Part shown: positions 57,376 through 64,000 of the stretch, piece by piece
Layout of the letters: the number at the start of each line of letters is the position of its first letter
Numbering within the stretch: position 1 is the stretch's first letter
Source of the DNA: Ligustrum vulgare
Lineage: Eukaryota > Streptophyta > Magnoliopsida > Lamiales > Oleaceae
Assembly: GCA_963555705.1 (NCBI GenBank)
Contig: OY743177.1
Coordinates: 51,660,596-51,724,595, forward strand
Reading direction: 5' to 3'
DNA: 64,000 nt
Position numbers and translations under genes: made by a program
The notes under the pieces: model-generated
Told to the model about the DNA's origin: nothing
Database searches by the model: none
The model's input: the letters and a program-made list of their open reading frames with translations, nothing else

Positions 57376-57945
57376 TAAAAAAAATTTATTTAAATTTTTT
57401 TTTTTTTTTATGTTTTCTAGGTATAATGTATGGTTAAAAAATGGAGAAAGAAAATATATGATATTAAAAAGTGATTTGAAGAATTGTGTGATAAAAAACA
57501 AGTTTGTCAAATAGAGGTTGAGTAATGAATAATGAATTAAAAATTACCAAATTGTGCACTCATGTGGCATTAAGATTATTAAACTACACATTCTTTCGAG
57601 ACTCTTGGCCTCTGTTTGGTAAACTTATTTAAAAACAATATTTTTACAACACAATTCTCCAAATTATTTTTTAATTACATATTTTCTCTCTCTACTTTTA
57701 AACCACATATTTGCTCTGTTTGTTTAAATTTTTGTTTTTAAAAATATTTTTTTATATTTTCGAGGTAAACTAATGCTCTGTTTGTTAAAATTTTTGAGTT
57801 TAAAAACATGTTTTTTTTTTTTTAGAGGTAAAATATGTTGTTGAAAAGTGAAGAAAAAAACATGTATGATTATAAAATAGTTTGAGAAATTCTATTATTT
57901 AAAAATATATTTTTAAATAGTTTGTCAAATAGTAACTTAATAATC
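57376..57945 (+). mobile_element. Cluster of MITE-like copies
   Basis: At least two and perhaps three copies occur (about 57376-57533, 57608-57780, 57770-57945), with CTCTGTTTGGTAAACTTATT and AGGTAAAATATGTTG...AAAAGTG landmarks. They look nested or tandem. The rest up to 58520 is AT- or TC-rich and has no gene. Confidence 0.45.
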
Positions 57946-58520
57946 ACCATATCACATACCATGCTGCAAATAGGGCAAAGGGCCAAGCAATATTTTTTTT
58001 TTGCCTCATTATGTGTCCAAAAAATAAAAAATAACTAATATGTATATTCATATAAGGAAAATTAACAAATTTCTTCATAATACCCTACTAGTCCCATCAA
58101 TCAGTATTGAAAAAAAATGGAAAGGGAAAAAAAAATAATTATCAACATCTTTAATGATTGTGTCGGTCATGGTGTGTAGTGCATGAGAGAGAGAAAGACA
58201 AAAAAATTCATGGGTCTCACTCTAATATCTTTTTTTTTCTTCTCTCTCTTCCATTTTCTCCACTTTAGTCCTTCACAAGATCCAAAATTGGACCTTATAC
58301 TTGACATTTTTATCTATTTTTTTATTTATATATTTGAATTTGTGTCAATATCTCTCTTTCTTTTTATTTTTCCCTCTCATTTTTCTACTTTCAACATCCA
58401 CCCCATCTCCACAATTTAATATTAAAATAATGTATCTCTCTCTTTCTCTCTCATCCAATGACCTTTACCTTTCACATACTCATTAAAGATGCTCTAACGG
58501 ATTGATTCACCAATGCAAAT

Positions 58521-58918
58521 TGTTGGAAATTACACACAAAATCCCTCTTTACTTAACAACACGGGAATTTTTGATATGCAAGAAATAATTGAGTCAGCAA
58601 GAAAATAAAACTACAACGCAAAATTTACGGACCGTCAAAACTTTTCACTGTATAATAAATTGTTACAATTATTGAGACTTTGTACTCACCAAACCCTCCA
58701 AGTATTGTAAAAAAAATAATCAAGTTTTACCACATCTACTATTTCATTGTACAACCCACAAAGAAATCAAGAAAAACATGATGTTAGACTACAATTTTCC
58801 TCACAAAACTCTCTAATCAATGTGCTCCAACAAAAAGAACAATACATGTATTTATAGATAAATCACGTCTTTGGTTATAACAATTCGACTTGGACTGTGG
58901 ATTCCTTTGCAACTGCTA
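58521..58918 (-). repeat. 3' LTR of copia element (matched part)
   Basis: This aligns with 60679-61070, sharing AAGAAATAATTGA, GCAAAATTTACGGACCG and AAATCACGTCTT landmarks. The LTR probably goes further right, but with the other copy truncated its limit cannot be set. Confidence 0.65.
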
Positions 58919-59559
58919 TTCAAAATTCACTGTTCTTAAATCTTAATCCCAATGAGACAAATAACCTCATGTAGTCAGAAAGCACTTCAACAATTAACTT
59001 TAATTCTAATCTCACTTGGATACGTGGAGAACACTTTTAACAATTATTAATTACCCCAATCCACTATTAATTAGGACTCTCAACATGTAGCAAAAGATAT
59101 AATTCTCTTCTATTTGAATTACAAAACTTTTTCTCCAAATACAAATAAAGTCCTCCAACTTTTTGACAATTTGAGACAATTACCCAACAATCTTCACATT
59201 GCAGAAAACAAGTCAAAACTCTATCATCTCTTTTGTTCACAATACTAGGAAACGAGTAAGCTTTTGACACACTTTGACAGTCTCATACTTCACCATATGA
59301 ATATAACCACTCATAATTATCAACAAACTCCGAACTTTTCATCGGCCCATGTCAAAATAACCTTACTGAAAAATTATGGTGCAACTCCCATGTTTGGCTT
59401 TCCTTGGGAGCTCATCAGCCATGCATCAACATTAATTTCATCACACACCTTGCATTAATGTCAAACCAATGCCCGTAAGTAAACACATGTACCTGTCAGC
59501 AAGAACACATCCTCTATCATGACAACTAGTTTCATGCCATAAGAAAGTCTCATCTTACT

Positions 59560-60146
59560 AAAGTACATCATCACCACCCTCCACTAAGAGAGTCGCATTG
59601 TCCACCTCTGAGCAGTTAGCCAAGTCTGCTCTACATTTTGGATAATTTCTTCTCACATGACTAGAGCCTGCACAATTCCAACACATTACATTCTTCTTCA
59701 TAGAGTTATCCCTCTTCCACTTTTCAGTAACAAGTAAAGCGTTTTCAAATGAACTGTCACTTCAACCTAATCAACTTACTTGTAATTTCTGAAAAATCCA
59801 CCGTTTACTTCCCGTACATCAAAATCATCTTGATGTGCTTAAACGTGGACAGAAGAGACCAAATGAGTTCCAATGCTTTGTCCTCATCATCAATTTTAAC
59901 TCCAATAGATTCCAGTGCAAAAAAAATCTCATTGATAACGCTAAAATGGTCTGAGTTTTTCGTACCTGCATTCAATATCAAAGAATGAAATCGTTCCTTC
60001 AGAGACAACCTATTTGACAATCTCTTCATCTGATACAACTCTTCTATTTTTTCCCACAATTCCTTCGTAGCATATATCCCATAAATATTTACAAGAACAT
60101 TTTTTTCCAAACAAAATTGTAACATGTCAACAGCCTTCAAATTCAA
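59560..60146 (-). pseudogene. copia gag (UBN2-type) with zinc knuckle
   Basis: The frame 60146-59805 reads ATKELWEKIEELYQMKRLSNRLSLKERF, written as ATKELWEKIEELYQM and RLSNRLSLKERFHSLIL, then IFFALESIGVKIDDEDKALEL. This is the classic copia gag order. Further on, near 59690-59640, CWNCAGSSHVRRNYPKC is a CCHC knuckle in which the last Cys position is Tyr. Stops follow, so it is a pseudogene. Confidence 0.82.
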
Positions 60147-60206
60147 ATCTTCATCACTCGTGTTGGATTAAGTTTTTTTGTCAGAACTTGGGGTTGATTC
60201 AAAAAT

Positions 60207-60425
60207 CTATGAGCAAGTGCTTTTATATCCAAAAAAAAAACAGATTGATCTCCACGGGCAAGACTTCACTCCTGTAATGCAATCCACTGCAAGCCTCAAG
60301 TCGGATTGAATAATTATTTGTTGCAGACCTAGCTCATGGGCCATCTCAAGTCCTTTCTTAATAGCCATTAACTCATGGAAAAGTACTGAGATGCCATGGT
60401 TAATTTGATTTCTCCTGTAGCACAT
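60207..60425 (-). pseudogene. RNase H-like (RVT_3) fragment
   Basis: The minus strand reads ELMAIKKGLEMAHELGLQQI and IIQSDLRLAVDCI, matching the ELxAIxxGLxxAxxLGxxxxxxxSD pattern of plant LINE-type RNase H domains. It is about 70 residues and sits upstream of copia gag, so it may be a separate LINE remnant. Confidence 0.7.
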
Positions 60426-60678
60426 TCCAAAAATTCTTTCTTAGTACATAACCAGAGACTCCAAGTCTATTTCTCAACAATTCGTCAATCGAATCCTCTC
60501 TTGAAAGAGATGATTCGATTGACTCATTCTAACAGACAATTCCTTGCATCAACAGCATCCAATTCTATGCTTTGCGTTGTACTTGATGACATATTTTCTT
60601 TTCCTAAAAAAAAAAAAAAACTTTGAACCACCTAATGTTTTGCTAATTAGACGTTGATATCCTCGGAAACGACGCCAC

Positions 60679-61070
60679 TGTTGATAATTATACACAAATT
60701 CCCCCTCAAATTAAATCCCACATGAATTTTTGACATTCAAGAAATAATTGAACCAACAAGAAAATAAAATAACAACGCAAAATTTACGGACCGCCAAAGT
60801 TTTTCACTAAATAATAAATCGTTACAATTATATAGACTTTGCATTTACCAAACCCCCCAAGTATTGTAAGAAAAATAATCAAATTTTACCACATTTACAA
60901 ATTTTTACTTCATTGTACAATCCACAAAGAAACCAAGAAAAACAAGATGTTAGCCTACATTTTTCTTCACAAAACTCTCTATCCAATGTGCTCTAACAAA
61001 GAGAATAATACACGTACTTATAGATAAATCACGTCTTCGACTATAATAATTCGACTTGGACTCTGGATTC
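60679..61070 (-). repeat. 5' LTR of copia element (truncated)
   Basis: This is the inner part of the LTR, ending at the primer site side at 60679. Its outer part is displaced by the family B LTR from 61071. Confidence 0.65.
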
Positions 61071-61393
61071 TGTTCACCAATATCTCGCGATGCAAGATAT
61101 CCCCGCAAGTGTACGGGTCGTGAGAAGTAATAAAGTGGACCTAAGAGTCCGGATTATCATCCCACGGAGACTGTTATTAATTATGGAAATATGTTAGTTT
61201 TATACCTTATTTGAAGGGACGAAATAATTTGAGTCTTTAAACTAAAACTAAGACAATACTTAAAGAATTAAAATTGCGAAATTTGTTTTGTTTTTAAAAA
61301 CGATTGTAAAGTAGTTGTGATTCATGATTTCACCTAGCCAATTAAATCAATTTCAATTCCAGTTTTATTTCCTAAATATGCATTCGGTCTAAT
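61071..61393 (-). repeat. Family B LTR fragment, interrupted by element V
   Basis: TGTTCACCAATATCTCGCG...CCCCGCAAGTGTACGGGTCG matches the low end of 24646-26074. Similarity breaks off at 61393 within GGTCTAAT. The rest of this LTR should lie beyond element V. Confidence 0.72.
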
Positions 61394-61397
61394 TGAT

Positions 61398-61625
61398 GTG
61401 ATCCAGACCACGGATACAAGCCAGCACAAAGATCCGTTGAAGATCGAAGGAGGACCGATGACTCGATTGCAAACAAAGAGGGCCAAGGAAGCAATGGACA
61501 AGTTAGTTCAAGAAACAATGGCCAAAACAATGTTCGTGTCATCAAAGGAAGTAATTTCCATGTTGGAAGCTAGTCGAGACGACGAGTGGATCAACCTCAT
61601 TCAAGCTGTTGAAGAAAATTGTTAA
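61398..61625 (+). pseudogene. Pol C-terminal tail encoded in the LTR
   Basis: The frame reads GGPMTRLQTKRAKEAMDKLV, then DDEWINLIQAVEEN and a stop at 61623. GPMTRxxxKKxKEAL is a common C-terminal tail of plant gypsy pol, after the integrase. Its place at the start of the 5' LTR implies that in the complete element pol would end inside the 3' LTR. Here it is a copy without start or upstream coding. Confidence 0.6.
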
Positions 61626-61631
61626 AATTCA

Positions 61632-61974
61632 ATGTTACGGCCGTAACAAGTATTTCCTCACGGCCGTAACCAACTCTCTGCTGAAATTGATTTTACGAGA
61701 CATGAGGTCTTACGGCCGTAAATGTTGAGTATCACGACCGTAAAGGAGTCACTGCGCAAAATTCAGAATTTGAATTTTTTTGACTTACGGCCGTAAGGAA
61801 ATATGTCACGGTCGTAAATATGGTTCAGTAACAAGGTCACGGCTGTAAAAGGAAGGGTCACGGTCGTAAAAAAGTATACGCGTAATTTTAGGGTTTTAAT
61901 TATTTCCTTAATTTTTTGGTAGTTATTTCCTTGTTTAATTAGAAGTCTTAACCTAGTTTTTGACCCTATTTATA
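61632..61974 (+). promoter_or_regulatory. U3 dyad array and TATA box of element V LTR
   Basis: Cores start at 61638/61661, 61713/61735, 61788/61809 and 61840/61861, giving 23, 22, 21 and 21 bp. TATTTATA follows at 61967. The best words are TTACGGCCGTAA, the same as in element I, although the two elements are of different gypsy lineages. Confidence 0.6.
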
Positions 61975-62278
61975 GGGGTGTAATTTTCATTATTCAATAC
62001 ACAACTTTTGATATTATAATTGAGAGGCTATTTTGCTTTCACAACCTTTATTCTTTATTGAATAAAATCCGAACTTGACAGTTTTCTTGTTTGTTCAAAT
62101 CTCGATGAGAATTAATATTGTTTGTGATCAAGAGGTCAATATATCCTTGTGATTGTATTGGTTGCTTGATTCAATTAATTTTAATTGGATCCATAAATCG
62201 TGGTTCTTTGGCGTTCTTGGGTCGATTCCAATAATTTGTGAGTTGCGTAGCTACAATTGCTACGTGGTTTGCATCATC

Positions 62279-62290
62279 TGGTATCAGAGC
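62279..62290 (+). other. Primer-binding site of element V
   Basis: TGGTATCAGAGC is the exact complement of initiator tRNA-Met 3' end, two bases after the LTR. Confidence 0.9.
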
Positions 62291-62810
62291 TTAGGCTCCA
62301 AAAATCAAGGTTATATCTTCCAGTTTTGAGTCTTTAATCCAGAAAAGTGTCACAAAAAAATTCAAAAGTCGTTATTTCCTTCGTTTGTTATCCGAATTAA
62401 ATTTCGTTTGTTTCGTTTTTCTCGTAGTTGAATTTTCGAGAAATTAAAAAAAAAAAAAAAAAGACGAAAATTCCCAGTCCAGTAAAAATAAATGTTATTT
62501 GATTACGAGAATTATTTTTCTTGAATCAATCTTAGTTTCCATAAAAGTGTCAAGTCCCCTATAGAGTCAAATTACATTCGTTCAAGGTCTTCTTTGAGTT
62601 TTCCAACAAGTTGATAACTTCTCACTCGCGTTCAGTTTAAGTCATTCAAGTTTAAACTTGTCTGAGTTCGGATTCGTTCTTTGAAGCAATTGGGGGTGAA
62701 AACCATTGAGTGGAAAAAGGCTAGAGAGGTGAGATCAATAGAGGGAAAAAGCCAAAATTGAGTGATACACGAGCGAAATACACGTGAGGCAAATATTACT
62801 TAGTTTTAGG

Positions 62811-64000
62811 ATGTCTGAACAATCTTCTACTACGAAAAACAACGATCGAGCCAACATTACGGAAGAGATGGTACAACGGTTTGAGCGGTTGTTCGGGGAT
62901 GTGATAGGTAGGTTAGAAAGACTTGAGCAACCTCGGGAAGTGCCTAATGCCCGTAGGCAAGGTGGGCAAGGTCGTAGAGTAGAAAGGGTCGATGAGAATG
63001 AAGAAGATAGTGATTTTGACGATGGGACAATTGTGGATAGAAGGGTTAGACATGGAAGAAGGGATAGAGATCTTGGTGGCGATAGAATGGATGGTAGTAT
63101 GAGCAACATCAAAATGACAATTCCGTCATTCAAGGGTAGGAGTGATCCGGAAGCATACCTAGAATGGGAAAAGAAGATGGAATTAATTTTCAATTGCTAC
63201 ACTTATTCGGAAGAGAAAAAGGTTAAGGTAGCTGTACTTGAATTCTCCGATTACGCTATTACTTGGTGGGATCAATTGGTGACTTCTAGGAGGAGTAATC
63301 GCGAGAGGCCCGTTAGTACTTGGGATGAATTAAAAGCTATTATGAGAAATAGGTTCGTTCCTAGTCATTACCATCGGGAGCTTCATCAAAAATTACAAAG
63401 TCTATACCAAGGATCAAAGAGTGTGGAGGATTATCATAAGGAGATGGAGATGTTGATGATTAGAGCTAATGTAGAAGAGGATAGGGAGGCTACAATGGCT
63501 CGGTTTTTGAATGGGTTGAATAGGTATATTTAATTAATGTGGTTGAACTACAACATTATTTGGAGATGGAGGATATGTTGCACATGGCTATAAAGGTGGA
63601 GAAGCAAATAAAGAAAAAGGGAACAGCAAGGTATCAATCTGGTTCTAATTCTTCTTGGAAGCCGAAGTGGGAAAGTAAAGTAGATGGGGCTGTTTCTAAA
63701 GGGAAGTTTGAAGCACCAAAAGGGAAGTTTGAGGCACCAAAAGGGAAGGAGGAACAAGCTAATAAATTCGTGCCTAAAGGGGAGCCTCAACCATCTAGGA
63801 GTAGAGACATTCAATGCTTCAAATGTTTGGGGAGAGGACATGTGGCATCTCAATGTCCTTATAGGCGAGTGATACTTGTGCGAAAGGATGGAGCCATGGA
63901 GAATGATAGTGAGGAAGAGGATTATAGCGATATGCCAGCGTTGGAGGAAGTCTGTGATGATGAGGATGTGTTATCCGGGGAGCATGGCGAGTTATTGTTG
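62811..64000 (+). pseudogene. gag of element V (frameshifted, runs off window)
   Basis: From ATG 62811 it reads MSEQSSTTKNND, an acidic and Arg-rich segment, then MTIPSFKGRSDPEAYLEWEK (about 63114), WWDQLVTSRRSN, RFVPSHYHRELHQKLQSL and REATMARFLNGLNRYI. A 2-base gain makes TAA at 63531; coding continues in the next frame with EDMLHMAIKVEKQ, a KGKFEAP repeat (about 63700-63745) and a CFKCLGRGHVASQC knuckle (about 63812-63853). The GTG at 62784 gives a longer frame, but the ATG is the better start. The pattern fits chromovirus gag. Confidence 0.87.

Larger units (their letters stand above)
58521..61070 (-). mobile_element. Gag-only Ty1/copia element, minus strand
   Basis: Direct repeats start at 58521 (TGTTGGAAATTACACAC) and 60679 (TGTTGATAATTATACAC) and align for about 390 bases. 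Between them, on the minus strand, are copia gag and a zinc knuckle. Next to the right repeat the minus strand has TGGCGTCGTTTCCGAGGA, resembling a tRNA-Asp-type primer site. No pol is seen. The right LTR is cut at 61070 by a family B LTR. An RNase-H-like fragment of another origin lies inside. Confidence 0.7.
61394..62276 (+). repeat. 5' LTR of element V
   Basis: It starts TGATGTGATCC and ends GTTTGCATCA two bases before the primer site. It contains a pol-tail-like frame at its start, four dyad pairs and a TATTTATA box at 61967. Confidence 0.83.
61394..64000 (+). mobile_element. Element V: chromovirus-type Ty3/gypsy element (5' part)
   Basis: An 883-bp LTR with TGATG...CATCA ends, a tRNA-Met primer site TGGTATCAGAGC (62279-62290) and a gag with a CCHC knuckle are visible. 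The element runs off the window. Gag carries only one shift in view, so this looks younger than elements I and IV. The base pairs before the LTR are CTAAT, the predicted target duplication. Confidence 0.88.

Noticed and set aside
62735..63193. 152-residue minus frame
   Set aside because: It is a shadow of element V gag on the other strand.
1..64000. tRNA or rRNA genes
   Set aside because: I looked for the GGTTCGA-type B box with paired arms and for rRNA cores and found none that could be supported by eye.

Overview
This window is AT-rich nuclear DNA from a flowering plant, most likely a eudicot. It holds no gene that I can call intact. What it does hold are fragments of plant families (an EDR2-type DUF1336 protein, a FAR1-RELATED SEQUENCE protein, a patellin), an endogenous plant pararetrovirus, and a dense layering of LTR retrotransposons, DNA transposons and microsatellites. 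Lineage and boundary calls rest on reading the sequence alone, with no database search.

Layout. 1-6710: Athila-like Ty3/gypsy element I (window-cut 5' LTR, tRNA-Asp-type primer site, broken gag and protease, no RT, RNase H or integrase, complete 3' LTR). 9334-10800: solo LTR with a perfect 5-bp target duplication. 10948-13578: miniature LTR element (TRIM-like) with two 225-bp LTRs, the second split by another solo LTR (11848-13465). 13.6-17.5 kb: intergenic DNA with MITE-like copies and one unassigned two-exon gene fragment. 17.5-18.5 kb: CACTA terminus with a transposase tail. 19.5-21.6 kb: FAR1-like pseudogene in two pieces. 22.4-23.9 kb: AT-rich tandem repeat. 24.6-29.1 kb: an EDR2 fragment between two divergently oriented gypsy remnants. 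29.15-35.66 kb: endogenous caulimovirid on the minus strand (primer site, CP, MP, two retropepsin-like domains, start of RT), split by a solo LTR. 35.9-36.6 kb: non-autonomous hAT element. 38.4-47.9 kb: EDR2-like pseudogene split by element IV, a second gag-protease-only Athila-like element. 47.9-58.5 kb: repeat-rich DNA with a patellin pseudogene, an LTR-like block, a Helitron helicase fragment and a duplicated ~570-bp segment. 58.5-61.07 kb: gag-only copia element (minus strand), entered by a gypsy LTR, which in turn holds element V, a chromovirus-type gypsy element running off the window.

Four recurring patterns go beyond simple element calls. (1) Several LTR families carry pairs of short palindromic words 21-25 bp apart, upstream of a TATA box; the word differs between families while the spacing is kept. 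(2) A hairpin 17-20 nt upstream of the 3' LTR is kept in elements I, III and IV with different stem sequences. (3) A second hairpin, with loop AGGCAA, lies downstream of the protease in I and IV and shows compensatory base-pair changes. (4) Solo LTRs with target duplications split older elements, which gives a relative order of events.
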